Origin: Allobosea sp. CS1GBMeth4
Lineage (GTDB): Bacteria; Pseudomonadota; Alphaproteobacteria; Rhizobiales; Beijerinckiaceae
Length of the DNA: 64,000 nucleotides
Reading direction: 5' to 3'
Assembly: GCF_900185715.1 (NCBI RefSeq)
Contig: NZ_FYAS01000043.1
Span: forward strand, 1-64,000
Shown here in pieces: positions 7,375-17,543 of the stretch (positions are counted from its first letter, which is position 1; every line of letters begins with the position of its first letter). The notes under the pieces were generated by a model. The model searched no databases. It was given only the letters and a program-made list of their open reading frames with translations, and was not told the DNA's origin. The translations under genes were made by a program, and so were the position numbers.

Positions 7375-8343
7375 CTACCAGCGGATCAGCGCCGAGCCCC
7401 AAGTGAAGCCGCCGCCCATGGCTTCGATCAGAACGAGCTGGCCGGGCTTGATGCGCCCGTCCGAATGGGCCTGCGCCAGGGCGAGCGGGATCGAGGCCGC
7501 CGAAGTGTTGCCGTGTCGGTCGACCGTGATCACGACCCGGTCCTCGCTGATGCCGAGCTTGTGGGCGGTGGCGTCGATGATGCGGCGATTGGCCTGGTGC
7601 GGCACGAACCAGTCGATGTCGGCGCCTGTGAGCCCGGTCTCCTCGAAGGTGTGGCGCACGGTGTCGGCGAGGTTGACAACCGCGTGCTTGAAGACCTCGC
7701 GGCCCTCCATGCGCAGGAAGCCGACCGTCCTGGTCGAGCCCGGCCCGCCATCGACATAGAGCTTGTTCATGTAGCGGCCGTCGGAGCGGACATGGGTCGT
7801 CAGGACGCCGCGGTCGGCGAGCGTGCCGGTGCCCTCTTCCGCCCGGAGCACCACGGCGCCGGCGCCGTCGCCGAACAGCACGCAGGTGGCGCGGTCCTCC
7901 CAGTCGAGAATGCGCGAAAAGGTCTCGGCGCCGATGACGAGCGCGGTCCTGGCCGCGCCGCTGGTCAGGAACTTGTCGGCCGTGGCGAGCGCGAAGACGA
8001 AGCCGGAGCAGACCGCCTGCAGATCGAAGGCGGCGCCGTGGTCGATGCCGAGCGCGGCCTGGATCTCCGTCGCGGTCGCGGGGAAGGTATGGTCGGGCGT
8101 CGCGGTCGCGACGATGATGAGGTCGACCTCGCTCGCCGGGATGCCCGCGTCGGCGAGCGCGGCCTGCGCCGCCTTCAGCCCGAGCGTGGCGGTGGTCTCG
8201 CCCTCGGCGGCGATATGGCGGGAGCGGATGCCGGTGCGCTGGACGATCCACTCGTCGCTGGTGTCGACCTTCGTCGCCAGCTCGGCATTGGTCAGGATGC
8301 GCGCCGGCAGATAGGAGCCGCAGCCGCGCAGGACGGATCGCAT
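7375..8343 (-). CDS. fabH: Beta-ketoacyl-ACP synthase III
   Basis: FabH starts fatty acid chains by condensing acetyl-CoA with malonyl-ACP. The 322-residue protein carries the Cys-His-Asn triad at C112 (AVCSGF), H249 (VPHQANRR) and N279 (RHGNTSAAS), matching the family almost position for position. The C-terminal [13 protein letters not shown] is also typical. ATG at 8343 gives the same N-terminal length as E. coli FabH; an in-frame TTG at 8352 is an alternative. plsX ends 23 bases upstream, so the two are co-transcribed. Confidence 0.96.
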   Translation of the reverse strand: MRSVLRGCGSYLPARILTNAELATKVDTSDEWIVQRTGIRSRHIAAEGETTATLGLKAAQAALADAGIPASEVDLIIVATATPDHTFPATATEIQAALGIDHGAAFDLQAVCSGFVFALATADKFLTSGAARTALVIGAETFSRILDWEDRATCVLFGDGAGAVVLRAEEGTGTLADRGVLTTHVRSDGRYMNKLYVDGGPGSTRTVGFLRMEGREVFKHAVVNLADTVRHTFEETGLTGADIDWFVPHQANRRIIDATAHKLGISEDRVVITVDRHGNTSAASIPLALAQAHSDGRIKPGQLVLIEAMGGGFTWGSALIRW

Positions 8344-8366
8344 TCTGGACAAGGACGTTCTCTTCC

Positions 8367-9431
8367 CTACTCGCCGGCAGCGACCTGCGGCTCGACCGGC
8401 TCCGCACCGGGCCGGGCCGTCGCTGCGACCATCTCGCGCAGCTTGGCCATCAGATTCTCCCGCACCATCTCGTAGCCGAGTTCGGTCGCACTGGCGAACC
8501 CGATGGCGTCGGTGCCGCCATGGCTCTTGATCACGATGCCCTCGAGGCCGAGGAAGACGCCGCCATTGGCCTTGCGCGGATCCATCTTCTCCTTCAGCGC
8601 GGCGAAGGCGCCGCGCGCGAAGAGATAGCCGATCCTCGACATCAGCGAACGGCCCATCGCGGCGCGCAGATATTCGCCGATCTGCTTGGCGGTGCCTTCG
8701 GCGGTCTTCAGCGCGATGTTGCCGGTGAAGCCCTCGGTGACGACGACGTCGACCGTGCCCTTGCCGAGATCGTCACCCTCGACGAAGCCGTGATAGGCCA
8801 GATGCGGCAAGGCGCTCTCGCGCAGGATGCGGCCGGCCTCCTTGACCGCCTCGACGCCCTTGATCTCCTCGACGCCGACATTGAGCAGGCCGACGCTCGG
8901 CCGGTCGAGATCGAAGACCACGCGCGCCATGGCGGCGCCCATCACGGCGAGATCGACGAGATGACGGGCGTCGGCGCCGATCGTCGCGCCGACGTCGAGC
9001 ACGATGCTCTCGCCGCGCGCGGTCGGCCACAGGCAGGCGATGGCCGGCCGCTCGACCTGCGCCATCGACTTCAGGCAGAATTTCGACATCGCCATCAGCG
9101 CGCCGGTGTTGCCGGCGGATATGGTGACGTCGGCCTCGCCGGTCTTGGTCGCGTCGATGGCGCGCCACATCGACGACTTGTAGCGGCCATAGCGCAGCGC
9201 CTGGCTCGGCTTGTCGTCCATCTTCACCGAGACCTCGGTGTGGTGGAAGGTGGTCACCGCCTTGAGCTTGGGATGCGCGTCGAGCAGCGGCACGACCTCG
9301 GCCTGATCGCCGAAGACGACGAAGCGCGCATCGGGGCGGCGTTCGAGCGTGAGGGCGGCGCCCGGGATGACCACGGACGGGCCGTGGTCACCGCCCATGG
9401 CGTCGAGCGCGATTGTAACCGGACGTGTCAT
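8367..9431 (-). CDS. plsX: Phosphate acyltransferase PlsX
   Basis: PlsX converts acyl-ACP and phosphate to acyl-phosphate for phospholipid synthesis at the membrane surface. The 354-residue protein shows the family start [23 protein letters not shown] near residue 105, the conserved [14 protein letters not shown] near residue 240 and [19 protein letters not shown] toward the C-terminus. ATG at 9431 is set by the conserved start, since the ribosome site is weak. It lies between DUF177 and fabH on the same strand, the usual alphaproteobacterial lipid cluster. Confidence 0.96.
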   Translation of the reverse strand: MTRPVTIALDAMGGDHGPSVVIPGAALTLERRPDARFVVFGDQAEVVPLLDAHPKLKAVTTFHHTEVSVKMDDKPSQALRYGRYKSSMWRAIDATKTGEADVTISAGNTGALMAMSKFCLKSMAQVERPAIACLWPTARGESIVLDVGATIGADARHLVDLAVMGAAMARVVFDLDRPSVGLLNVGVEEIKGVEAVKEAGRILRESALPHLAYHGFVEGDDLGKGTVDVVVTEGFTGNIALKTAEGTAKQIGEYLRAAMGRSLMSRIGYLFARGAFAALKEKMDPRKANGGVFLGLEGIVIKSHGGTDAIGFASATELGYEMVRENLMAKLREMVAATARPGAEPVEPQVAAGE

Positions 9432-9543
9432 GAGGCGGTGATCAATTCCAGGGGCTGCGCCCCCTGCCGGGGCGGCCGGGCGGGCGGCGGACAATAGCGG
9501 GTTGGACGCCCGCCGCAAGCAAAAGCGCCGAGGGTCCCGCCCG

Positions 9544-10095
9544 TCATTCGCCGCGCTTCAGCTGCAGCAGCGCGGCGAAAGGCGATTCGGCCGGCGTCTC
9601 CGGCGCCGGCTCGGTGAACTCGACACCGGGCTTGCGCGGATAGGGATCGAGCGACAGGGCCAGGAACTCGAGCGTGACCGCGCCGAGGTCGATCGTGCCG
9701 TCGACGATCGGCTCCGGCGGCTCCTCCTCGTTCAGCAGCACCTCGATGTCGATCTCGTCATCCTCGGACGGGCTCGCCATGGCGGCGATCTCGTCCTGCG
9801 GCGCGAAGTCGAGCCTGACCGGCACGTTGAGCTCGACCGGGAAGGGCTCGAGCGTGACGATGCAGCTCTGGTGCAGGCCCGCCCTGATCATGCCCTCGAG
9901 CTTGACCCGCTCGCCATTGCGCGAGAGCGAGTAGCTCGCCTTGAGCGTCTCGACGGAGGCGACTCCGAGAAAGGTGGCGATCGCGGCGAGATCGCCCTGC
10001 TCCGGCACGAGCTCGACCGCGACCGGGCGCAAGGTGATGCTTTCGACGCGGATCGGGCGGCGAAGGGGCAGCGTGTCCTGGCGTGGCGCGGTCAT
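9544..10095 (-). CDS. DUF177 (YceD-like) protein
   Basis: The 183-residue acidic protein contains [25 protein letters not shown], the DUF177 cysteine-containing core, followed by an acidic stretch ([20 protein letters not shown]) and LDLG-like [23 protein letters not shown]. YceD proteins usually sit next to rpmF and plsX and are linked to 23S rRNA or ribosome accumulation. rpmF is not adjacent here. The start overlaps the upstream chaperone's stop codon (ATGA), showing translational coupling. Confidence 0.88.
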   Translation of the reverse strand: MTAPRQDTLPLRRPIRVESITLRPVAVELVPEQGDLAAIATFLGVASVETLKASYSLSRNGERVKLEGMIRAGLHQSCIVTLEPFPVELNVPVRLDFAPQDEIAAMASPSEDDEIDIEVLLNEEEPPEPIVDGTIDLGAVTLEFLALSLDPYPRKPGVEFTEPAPETPAESPFAALLQLKRGE

Positions 10096-10628
10096 GCTTC
10101 GAGACGATCGGCGAAAGGCGGGAACAACGGGTCGGCGGCAAGGATATCGTCGAGCGAGCGCGTGGCCAAGACGGCGGCCGCCGCCGCGACATGGCGCGCG
10201 AGCGCCGCCGCGTCGACCTCCGGGCCGATGTTGCGCGCGAGCGAGGCGGCGAGCGCATCGGCATCCGCCGCGGCGAGCGCCTCCTCGTAGCCGCCGAGGC
10301 GGCCATAGAAGCTGCGGCCGATCTTCTTCATCCGCTTCGGCACGGCGATGTCGGAGATGCCGCCCTGGCGGAAGCCGAGCTCGAGATAGGCGAAGCTGGC
10401 GTCGATCAGGTCCTGCGCCGCATCGGCCGCCGGCGCCGGCAGTTCGCGCAAACGGCGCAGCACCAGGAAGAGATGGAGCGTCAGCGCCTCGAAGCGGCCC
10501 TCGAAATCGTCGGGGACGCGCCCCTGCAGATAAAGGGCGGGCTCGCGCGAAGCGGCGACGATGCGCTCCAGCAACGCGTTGACCGGCGCCATGCGCGCGC
10601 GCTTCCTGCCGAACAGGCCGAAGATCAC
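10092..10628 (-). CDS. Ubiquinol-cytochrome c chaperone family protein (CBP3/UQCC1-like)
   Basis: The roughly 178-residue protein fits the CBP3-type chaperone family that supports cytochrome bc1 assembly: NALLERIVAASREPALY, GRFEALTLHLFLVLRRLRE, FAYLELGFRQGGISDIAVPKRMKKIGRSFYGRLGGYEEAL. GTG at 10628 (reading GTG ATC TTC GGC CTG) is my choice because it begins the conserved IFGLFGRK segment and has a GGTGGAGG site close by; a start 60 bases upstream is also open. It is divergent from the omlA gene. Confidence 0.85.
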   Translation of the reverse strand: MIFGLFGRKRARMAPVNALLERIVAASREPALYLQGRVPDDFEGRFEALTLHLFLVLRRLRELPAPAADAAQDLIDASFAYLELGFRQGGISDIAVPKRMKKIGRSFYGRLGGYEEALAAADADALAASLARNIGPEVDAAALARHVAAAAAVLATRSLDDILAADPLFPPFADRLEA

Positions 10629-10764
10629 AGCCTCCACCACCTTTCCCGATCGGCCCGGCGAAAAAGCGACTTGCCTTGCCAAAGCCATGCTCGGGCGTTA
10701 CGCCAAGCGCACCCACCATGACAAGCGCGGCAGGACCGCGCGCCTGCCTCCGGATCCGCCAAGC

Positions 10765-11259
10765 ATGACCGCTCCGACCCGCCGTACCGTCCTGATCGGC
10801 TCGCTGGCCGCCGCGCTGCCGCTGGCCGGCTGCGGCACCGCCACCCATCTCGGCTTCCGCACTCCGACCTCGGCCGGTCTCAACGAGGAGTTCACCCGCG
10901 GCTTCGTCATGGACGAGGAGCTGATCGCCAAGGTCAAGCCCGGCATGGACGTGCAGACGGTGCTGACCACGCTCGGTACGCCGTCGACGACCTCGACCGT
11001 CGGCAACCGCACCTTCTACTACATCAGCCAGACGGTGCGCCGCCGCTTCCAGTTCCAGGACTTCTCCGTCATCGACCAGAAGGTGCTGGTGATCTATTTC
11101 AACAAGGCCTTCAAGGTCGAGCGCATCGCCAATTATGGCCTGCAGGACGGCGTGATCTTCGACTTCATCAGCCGCACCACGCCGACCGGCGGCGAGGAGC
11201 AGAGCTTCCTGCGCAACCTGTTCCGCGGCGTCACCAAGTTCACGCCGTTCGGAACGTGA
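10765..11259 (+). CDS. BamE/SmpA/OmlA-family outer-membrane lipoprotein
   Basis: The 164-residue protein has a twin-Arg-flanked hydrophobic leader and a lipobox LAGC, placing the acylated Cys at residue 23. The SmpA/OmlA fold follows: DEELIAKVKPGMDVQTVLTTLGTPS, NRTFYYISQ and KVLVIYFNKAFKVERIANYGLQDG. BamE is an accessory lipoprotein of the beta-barrel assembly machine. It is divergent from the bc1 chaperone gene, a common arrangement in Rhizobiales, and ends at a strong terminator. Confidence 0.92.
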   Translation: MTAPTRRTVLIGSLAAALPLAGCGTATHLGFRTPTSAGLNEEFTRGFVMDEELIAKVKPGMDVQTVLTTLGTPSTTSTVGNRTFYYISQTVRRRFQFQDFSVIDQKVLVIYFNKAFKVERIANYGLQDGVIFDFISRTTPTGGEEQSFLRNLFRGVTKFTPFGT

Positions 11260-11285
11260 CGGCGCGTCTCCGTATCGACACCGGG

Positions 11286-11317
11286 AAAGCCCCGCGGCAT
11301 CGCCGCGGGGCTTTTTT
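11286..11317 (+). terminator. Strong intrinsic terminator after the BamE-like gene
   Basis: A perfect 10-bp GC stem (GCCCCGCGGC, loop ATC) is flanked by AAA and followed by six T residues, 27 bases after the stop codon. It is a textbook rho-independent terminator for the plus-strand lipoprotein gene. The minus-strand EamA gene ends just beyond it. Confidence 0.93.
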
Positions 11318-11338
11318 CCGGAGCGCGCCGCGCACTGC

Positions 11339-12268
11339 TCAGCTATCCTTCGGCTTCCGCTCCGGCAGCGTCATCGCCACCACCCCGACGATGACAAGGG
11401 CGAGGCCGGCCCAGGCGGTCGGGCTCAGGCGCTCGCCGAGGAACAGGACGCCGATGGCGACGCCGGTCGGCACGCGCAGATAGGCGACGGAGGTCGTCCC
11501 GACCGTGCCGAGCCGGTCGATCAGCCTGAAATAGATGATGAAGGCGAGCGCGGTCGAGAGCACCGACAGCGCCAGCAGCGCCTGGAGCGATGCGGCCGAC
11601 GGCGCGAGCGTCCAGGGACGGTCGATCAGCAGGCTGAACGGGATCAGGATGGCGGCGCCGCAGATCAGCGAGCCGGCCGCCGGCATGATCGGGTCGAGCC
11701 CCCTGAAATTGCGCCCGAACAGCGCCGCGCCGCCATAGCAGGCCGCGGCCGCGACCAGCGCCAGCTGCGCCCAGAGCTCGCGGCCGAAACCCGACAGCGC
11801 CTCCATGCCGATGATCAGGCAGACGCCGAGCATGCCGGCGGCGACGCCGAGGAGCTTGCGCCCGGCGGCGGCTTCGGCGCGGAACAGCAGCAGGCCGAGC
11901 AGGAAGGCGAAGATCGGCGAGCCGGCGTTGAGGATCGCGGCCAGGCCGGCATCGACGCTGGTCTCGGCCCAGGCGATCAGCGTGAAGGGTACGGCACTGT
12001 TGAGGCAGGCCTGGATCAGGAAGCGCCGCCAGATCGCCGGATCGCGCGGCAGGGCGAGCCCGCGCCAGCGGATCGCGACGAGCAGGATCGCCCCGGCGAT
12101 GAGCGTGCGCGCCGCGATCAGGGTCAGCGGCGGGATCGTCTCGACCCCGAGCTTGATCAAGCTGTAGGAGGCGCCCCAGAGCGTGGCGAGAAGGAGCAGC
12201 GCCGCGAGGTCGGTGAAATGGCCGGATCGAGCGGAAGCGGCGGAAGCGGGCGTGACGTCGGCAGCCAT
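11339..12268 (-). CDS. EamA/DMT-family transporter
   Basis: The 309-residue protein has ten hydrophobic segments in two EamA repeats, for example LAALLLLATLWGASYSLIKLG at the N-terminus and LRVPTGVAIGVLFLGERLSP in the second repeat. Such drug/metabolite exporters (RhaT/YdcZ relatives) move amino acids or other small metabolites across the inner membrane. ATG at 12268 follows GGAGGATCTC. The substrate cannot be inferred; neighbours are hppA (upstream, same strand, separated by a terminator) and the convergent lipoprotein gene. Confidence 0.9.
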   Translation of the reverse strand: MAADVTPASAASARSGHFTDLAALLLLATLWGASYSLIKLGVETIPPLTLIAARTLIAGAILLVAIRWRGLALPRDPAIWRRFLIQACLNSAVPFTLIAWAETSVDAGLAAILNAGSPIFAFLLGLLLFRAEAAAGRKLLGVAAGMLGVCLIIGMEALSGFGRELWAQLALVAAAACYGGAALFGRNFRGLDPIMPAAGSLICGAAILIPFSLLIDRPWTLAPSAASLQALLALSVLSTALAFIIYFRLIDRLGTVGTTSVAYLRVPTGVAIGVLFLGERLSPTAWAGLALVIVGVVAMTLPERKPKDS

Positions 12269-12416
12269 GAGATCCTCCATGAATGGGCGGACCATGGCAG
12301 CCGGGCAGTGCCGCGTCGCGTCAGGACGCTACGCTTCCGGCCGTAGCTTCGCACACCGATTCAACGGCTTCCCGATTCGATTCCGCTCTCGCGCGCAAGG
12401 CGTTGCGCCGCAACGG

Positions 12417-12444
12417 AAAAGCCCCGCGGATCGCTCCGCGGGGC
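12417..12444 (-). terminator. Intrinsic terminator after hppA
   Basis: On the minus strand, GCCCCGCGG and CCGCGGGGC form a 9-bp stem with a 6-base loop, followed by TTTT. It lies 27 bases downstream of the hppA stop and separates hppA from the EamA gene. Confidence 0.88.
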
Positions 12445-12471
12445 CGATGGCTGCTCGGGCGGGGCCAACGC

Positions 12472-14628
12472 TCAGCTATGCGCCAGGATGGCGAGCAGCA
12501 GCAGAGCGATGATGTTGGTGATCTTGATCGCCGGATTCACGGCGGGGCCCGCCGTGTCCTTGTAGGGGTCGCCGACGGTGTCGCCGGTGACCGAGGCCTT
12601 GTGCGCGTCGGAGCCCTTGAGATGGCGCACGCCGTCCTTGTCGACGAACCCGTCCTCGAAGCTCTTCTTGGCGTTGTCCCAGGCGCCGCCGCCCGAGGTC
12701 ATCGAGATGGCGACGAAGATGCCGGTGACGATCACGCCCATCAGCATGGCGCCGACGGCCGCGAAGGCCTGGTTCCTGCCGGCGATGGCATTGATGACGA
12801 CGAAGGTCACGATCGGCGCCAGGACCGGCAGCAGCGAGGGCAGGATCATCTCCTTGATCGCGGCGCGGGTCAGCATGTCGACGGCGCGGCCGTAATCGGG
12901 CCGGTCCTTGCCTTCCATGATGCCGGGCTTGTCGCGGAACTGCCGGCGAACCTCCTCGACCACCGAGCCCGCCGCCTTGCCGACCGCGGTCATGCTCATG
13001 CCGCCGAACAGGAAGGGGATGAGGCCGCCGAGCAGCAGGCCGACGACGACATAGGGGTTCGACAGGGTGAAATCGACGGTGACGCCCTTGAAGTACTGGA
13101 AGGTCGTCGCACCCGCCTTGTTGGCCTCGGCCACGAAGAAGTTGAGGTCCGAGGTGTAGGCCGCGAAGAGCACCAGCGCGCCGAGACCGGCCGAACCGAT
13201 CGCATAGCCCTTGGTGATCGCCTTGGTGGTGTTGCCGACGGCGTCGAGCGCGTCGGTGGAATGGCGGACCTCCTTGGGCAGGCCGGCCATCTCGGCGATG
13301 CCGCCGGCATTGTCGGTGACCGGGCCGAAGGCGTCGAGCGCGACGACGACGCCGGCCAGCGCCAGCATGGCGGTGGTGGCGATGGCGATGCCGAACAGGC
13401 CGGCGAGGCCATAGGCGACGATGATGCCGGCGATGATCACGATGGTCGGCAGCGCCGTCGCCTCCAGCGAGACCGCGAGGCCCTGGATGACGTTGGTGCC
13501 GTGGCCGGTGACCGAGGCCTGGGCGATCGAGACGACCGGGCGCTTGCCAGTGCCGGTATAGTATTCGGTGATGATGACGATCAGCAGCGTCACCGCGAGG
13601 CCGACGAGCGCGCAGCCGAACAGCCCGCCCGAGGTGAAGCTCACGCCCTGCCCCGTGGTGAAGGCGGCGGCGAAGCCGCCGAACATCAGGTAGTTGACAG
13701 CGGCGATGGCAGCGACCGAGAGCACGCCGGTGGCGATGAAGCCCTTGTAGAGGGCGCCCATGATCGACTGGTTGGCGCCGAGCTTGACGAAGAAGGTGCC
13801 GATGATCGAGGTGACGACACAGGCCGCGCCGATCGCCATCGGGTAGAGCATCATCGTGGCGAGCGTGGGCTGGCCGGCGAAGAAGATCGCGGCGAGCACC
13901 ATGGTCGCGACCAGCGTCACCGCATAGGTCTCGAACAGGTCGGCCGCCATGCCGGCGCAGTCGCCGACATTGTCGCCGACATTGTCGGCGATGGTGGCCG
14001 GGTTGCGCGGGTCGTCCTCCGGAATACCGGCCTCGACCTTGCCGACGAGGTCGGCGCCGACATCGGCCCCCTTGGTGAAGATGCCGCCGCCGAGACGGGC
14101 GAAGATCGAGATCAGCGACGCGCCGAAGCCGAGCGCGACGAGCGAGTCGATGACGGTGCGGCTCGACGGCTCGAAGCCCTTCATCGAGGTCAGGAAGCCG
14201 TAATAGCAGGCGACGCCGAGCAGGGCGAGGCCGGCGACCAGCAGGCCGGTGACCGCGCCGGCCTTGAAGGCGACGTCGAGCCCCTCGCCGAGCGACTGCA
14301 TCGCCGCCTGCGCGGTGCGGACATTGGCGCGGACAGAGACGTTCATGCCGATGAAGCCGGCGGCGCCCGAGAGCACGGCGCCGATCAGGAAGCCGATGCC
14401 GACCCAGGGGCCCAGCAGCCAGGCGAGCGCGGCGAAGAGCACGACGCCGACCATGCCGATCGTCATGTACTGGCGCTTCAGGTAGGCTTGCGCGCCTTCC
14501 GCGACCGCGCCGGAAATCTCCTGCATGCGCTGGCTGCCGGCGTCGCGTTTCATCACGTCGCCATAGGCCCATACGCCGTAGACGATCGATAACGCACTCA
14601 AGACGATGATGATGAGCAAGGCCGACAT
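12472..14628 (-). CDS. hppA: Proton-translocating inorganic pyrophosphatase, K+-insensitive type
   Basis: This 718-residue integral membrane pump couples pyrophosphate hydrolysis to proton export. About 16 hydrophobic segments alternate with acidic catalytic loops, including [39 protein letters not shown] and the C-terminal [15 protein letters not shown]. The residue pair that sets potassium dependence reads [10 protein letters not shown], with Lys and Thr at the two diagnostic places, which points to the K+-independent subclass. ATG at 14628 follows TAGGAAAA. The gene follows the rib/nusB/thiL block, as in related genomes, with an MFS gene inserted between. Confidence 0.96.
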   Translation of the reverse strand: MSALLIIIVLSALSIVYGVWAYGDVMKRDAGSQRMQEISGAVAEGAQAYLKRQYMTIGMVGVVLFAALAWLLGPWVGIGFLIGAVLSGAAGFIGMNVSVRANVRTAQAAMQSLGEGLDVAFKAGAVTGLLVAGLALLGVACYYGFLTSMKGFEPSSRTVIDSLVALGFGASLISIFARLGGGIFTKGADVGADLVGKVEAGIPEDDPRNPATIADNVGDNVGDCAGMAADLFETYAVTLVATMVLAAIFFAGQPTLATMMLYPMAIGAACVVTSIIGTFFVKLGANQSIMGALYKGFIATGVLSVAAIAAVNYLMFGGFAAAFTTGQGVSFTSGGLFGCALVGLAVTLLIVIITEYYTGTGKRPVVSIAQASVTGHGTNVIQGLAVSLEATALPTIVIIAGIIVAYGLAGLFGIAIATTAMLALAGVVVALDAFGPVTDNAGGIAEMAGLPKEVRHSTDALDAVGNTTKAITKGYAIGSAGLGALVLFAAYTSDLNFFVAEANKAGATTFQYFKGVTVDFTLSNPYVVVGLLLGGLIPFLFGGMSMTAVGKAAGSVVEEVRRQFRDKPGIMEGKDRPDYGRAVDMLTRAAIKEMILPSLLPVLAPIVTFVVINAIAGRNQAFAAVGAMLMGVIVTGIFVAISMTSGGGAWDNAKKSFEDGFVDKDGVRHLKGSDAHKASVTGDTVGDPYKDTAGPAVNPAIKITNIIALLLLAILAHS

Positions 14629-14672
14629 CGATTTTCCTATCCCTGAGATTTCGTCATCCGGGGCAGGACGCC

Positions 14673-14723
14673 CCGACCGAGCCGGTTTTCCGGTTCTGTG
14701 AACGCAGGGGACGGCTCGGTCGG
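14673..14723. promoter_or_regulatory. Long-range stem in the hppA leader
   Basis: An 11-bp perfect inverted repeat (CCGACCGAGCC at 14673–14683 with its complement at 14713–14723) encloses a 29-base loop containing GCCGGTTTTCCGG. It lies 45–95 bases upstream of the hppA start. It could be a structured leader, or the 3' end of the upstream MFS transcript; no T-run marks it as a terminator. Confidence 0.4.
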
Positions 14724-14829
14724 CCTCACGAAGAATCAGGCCTACAGCGCCGATCACCAGTGTCGGCCGGATTGTTGCCCAGTTTCCGCCAGAATCGCAA
14801 ACGGCCCGGCTGACATTCCCGGCAAGATG

Positions 14830-16035
14830 TCAGGTCGCGGCCGCCCGCTTGCCCATGCCCTGCCAGGCGACCAGCGCCAGCGCGATCGCCACCGGCGGGA
14901 AGACCAGCCAGTTGACACTGTCCCAGCCGCCGGCGCTGAGCAGGCCGCCGGAGGAGAAGGAGGCGATCGCGACCGAGCCGAAGACGAGGAAATCGTTGGC
15001 GGCCTGGACCTTGACCCGCTCCTGCGGCCGGTAGCAGTCGGTCACCAGCGCGGTCGCGCCGATGAAGCCGAAATTCCAGCCGATCCCGAGCAGCACGAGC
15101 GTGATCCAGAAATGCGCGACGCTGAGCCCGGACAGGCCGACCACGGCCGCGAGCGCGGTCAGCAGCAGGCCGGCCGCCGTCACCTTCTCCTTGCCAAAAC
15201 GGGCGATCAGGCGGCCGGTGAAGAAGCTCGGCGCGAACATCGAGAGCACGTGCCACTGGATGCCGAGCGCCGCGTCGCCGACGCTGTGGCCGCAGCCGAC
15301 CATGGCGAGCGGAGCCGCCGTCATCACGAAGCTCATCAGCCCGTAGGCGACGAGCGCCGCGATGACCGAGGCGATGAATTTGGGCTGGCGCATGATCTCG
15401 GAGAGCGGCCGTCCGCCGCCCGATCTCGCCTCCGCCACCGGCGGGGCACGCAGCGCCAGCACGACGCCGATCGCGAGGAGCGCCAGCGCGCCCTGCGCCA
15501 GGAAGCTCGCGGCGAAGGGCGCGGCCGGGGTGAGGTCGCGCGTCCAGTAGACCGATTGCGGCCCGATCACCGCGGCCGCCAGGCCGCCGATCATCACCCA
15601 GGAGATCGCCCGGGGCTTGAAGCTCTCGCTGGCCGTGTCGGCGGCGGCGAAGCGGTAGCTCTGGACATAGGAGCTGTAGAGCCCGCACAGGAAGGTGCCG
15701 AGGCAGAACAGCCAGAACAGCCGGCCCGCCACGCCCGTGGCGGCGACGCTCGCGCCGACCGCCCCGACCAGCGCACCGATGACATAGCCGCTGCGGCGCC
15801 CGAGCCGGCGCATCAGGAACGCCGCCGGAATGACGCCGCAGGCCAGGCCCAGCTGCATCAGGCTGACCGGGACGGTGGCGAAGGCCTGGTTCGAGACCAG
15901 CTGCGAGCCGACGATGCCGCCGAGCGAGATCACGATCGCCGGGCTGGCGCCGCCGAGCGCCTGGGCGCTGGCCAGCACCAGCGCGTTGCGCTTGGCGAGA
16001 GCATCGCCGTCCGTGACCGGAACATGCTGGTTCAT
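14830..16035 (-). CDS. Major facilitator superfamily transporter
   Basis: The 401-residue protein has about twelve hydrophobic helices. The loop 2–3 motif is degenerate (FLMRRLGRRSGYVIGALVGAVGA), and the second half repeats it (GRLIARFGKEKVTAAGLLLTALAA). The YVQSYRFAAADTASESFKPRAISW segment resembles a subgroup of uncharacterised MFS permeases found in alphaproteobacteria. ATG at 16035 is preferred to an in-frame TTG at 16047. It lies 36 bases after thiL on the same strand and may be read from the rib operon. Substrate unknown. Confidence 0.87.
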   Translation of the reverse strand: MNQHVPVTDGDALAKRNALVLASAQALGGASPAIVISLGGIVGSQLVSNQAFATVPVSLMQLGLACGVIPAAFLMRRLGRRSGYVIGALVGAVGASVAATGVAGRLFWLFCLGTFLCGLYSSYVQSYRFAAADTASESFKPRAISWVMIGGLAAAVIGPQSVYWTRDLTPAAPFAASFLAQGALALLAIGVVLALRAPPVAEARSGGGRPLSEIMRQPKFIASVIAALVAYGLMSFVMTAAPLAMVGCGHSVGDAALGIQWHVLSMFAPSFFTGRLIARFGKEKVTAAGLLLTALAAVVGLSGLSVAHFWITLVLLGIGWNFGFIGATALVTDCYRPQERVKVQAANDFLVFGSVAIASFSSGGLLSAGGWDSVNWLVFPPVAIALALVAWQGMGKRAAAT

Positions 16036-16071
16036 CGCAGCAGCCAACCCTTCGCGGCCGCGCGGCCGCCG

Positions 16072-17079
16072 TCAGAAATGAGCGAAGGAGCCGCGTGCGA
16101 AGGTTCGCGGCCGGCCCGCTTCGGTATAGCGCACGCCCCCGGCCTCGGCGGTGACGCGCCCGATGCGCGTCAGGCCGATCCCAGCCGCCTCGGCGGCGGC
16201 GCCCAGAGAAGGATATTCCCTTTCCGGGACCGTGCAGAGAATTTCGTAGTCGTCGCCGCCGGTCCAGGCCAGTTCCGCCAATGCGGGAACGGCCATGACC
16301 GCAGAGCGGGCCGCGGGCGAGACCGGCACAGCGTCGAGATCGATCTCGGCGCCGGCCTTCGAGGCGGCGAGCAGCTTGGCGAGGTCGCCGACCAGCCCGT
16401 CGGAGACGTCCATGGCGGCCGAGGCGTGGCTCTGCAGGGCGGCGGCGAGCGCCGTGCGGGGCCGCGGGTGGAGATAGCGGTCGGCGAGGAAGGCCCGGTC
16501 CGCCTCGGAGAGCCTGCCGACCCAGGCCGGCCGGTCCGGCCGGTGCGCCTCGAGCCCGAGCGCGCCATCGCCGATCGTGCCGGTGACGGCGACGACATCG
16601 CCCGGCTTGGCTCCGGAGCGCAACAGCATGCGGCCGGCGGGAACGCTGCCGAAGGCGGTGATGGAGAGCGTCAGGGGCCCCGGCGTCGCGACCGTGTCGC
16701 CGCCGATCAGCGGGCAGCCGCCCTCGCCCGCCATGGCGGCCAGCCCCCGGGCGAAGCCGGCGAGCCAGTCCTCGGTCCAGCCCTTCGGCAAGGCGAGCGT
16801 CAGAACGAAGCCGTCAGGCCTGGCGCCCTTGGCGGCGAGATCGGAGAGGTTGACGCCGAGCGCCTTGCGCCCGATCGAAGCCGGCGGATCGTCGGCGAAG
16901 AAGTGCACGCCGGCGACGAGCGCGTCGGCGGTGACGACGAGCTCGTAGCCCCGGGCCGGGCGCAGCAGGGCGGCATCGTCGATCAGGCCGAGCCCGCCGC
17001 TGCCGGCGATCGGCGCGAAATAGCGGGCGATCAATTCGAACTCGCCGGGGGGCTGGGGTCCGGCCACGGCGCCGCTCAC
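16072..17079 (-). CDS. thiL: Thiamine-monophosphate kinase
   Basis: ThiL phosphorylates thiamine monophosphate to the active diphosphate. The 335-residue protein has the PurM/ThiL-fold features: EFELIARYFAP, the metal-binding LIDDAALL and VTADALVAGVHF, the conserved KALGVNLSDLAAKGARP, PLIGGDTVATPG and AMDVSDGLVGDL, and GDDYEIL near the C-terminus. Its ATG overlaps the nusB stop (ATGA). It is the last core gene of the riboflavin/nusB operon. Confidence 0.96.
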   Translation of the reverse strand: MSGAVAGPQPPGEFELIARYFAPIAGSGGLGLIDDAALLRPARGYELVVTADALVAGVHFFADDPPASIGRKALGVNLSDLAAKGARPDGFVLTLALPKGWTEDWLAGFARGLAAMAGEGGCPLIGGDTVATPGPLTLSITAFGSVPAGRMLLRSGAKPGDVVAVTGTIGDGALGLEAHRPDRPAWVGRLSEADRAFLADRYLHPRPRTALAAALQSHASAAMDVSDGLVGDLAKLLAASKAGAEIDLDAVPVSPAARSAVMAVPALAELAWTGGDDYEILCTVPEREYPSLGAAAEAAGIGLTRIGRVTAEAGGVRYTEAGRPRTFARGSFAHF

Positions 17080-17543
17080 GCCGCCGGCGCGTCGAATTCC
17101 TCGGCGCGGACCTCGCGGGCGAGCTTGTCGAGCACCGCGTTGACCATGCCGACCTCCTCGCCCTCGTAGAAGGAGCGGGCGACGGCGACATATTCCGAGA
17201 TCACGGCGCGAGCCGGCACGTCCTTGCGGAAGGCGAGCTCATAGGCGCCGGCGCGCAGGATGGCGCGCACCACGGCCTCGACGCGCTTCAGCGGCCAGCC
17301 CGCGGCCAGGAGTTCGTCGACCGAGCGGTCGACCAGGCGCTGCTCGCGCACGACGCCGCCGAGCAGGTCGCGGAAGAAGGCGACCTCGGCCTTGGGAAGC
17401 TCGATGTCCTCGACCTCCTTGCCGATCCAGAAGGCCTCGAACTCGGCCATGGCCTCGACCACGCCGCGCCCGCCGATCTCCATCTCGTAGAGCGCCTGCA
17501 CGGCCGAGAGCCGCGCGCCCCGGCGCATCTCGGCCCGGCTCAT
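17076..17543 (-). CDS. nusB: Transcription antitermination factor NusB
   Basis: The 155-residue all-helical RNA-binding protein starts [19 protein letters not shown] and ends with the family's [31 protein letters not shown]. NusB with NusE binds boxA RNA to promote rRNA antitermination. Both ends overlap neighbours by ATGA (ribH upstream, thiL downstream), so the three are translationally coupled. Confidence 0.96.
   Translation of the reverse strand: MSRAEMRRGARLSAVQALYEMEIGGRGVVEAMAEFEAFWIGKEVEDIELPKAEVAFFRDLLGGVVREQRLVDRSVDELLAAGWPLKRVEAVVRAILRAGAYELAFRKDVPARAVISEYVAVARSFYEGEEVGMVNAVLDKLAREVRAEEFDAPAA

Noticed and set aside
12283-14592. Long plus-strand open frame opposite hppA.
   Set aside because: Antisense shadow of a strongly conserved membrane pump; Asp/Gly/Arg-rich low-complexity translation.
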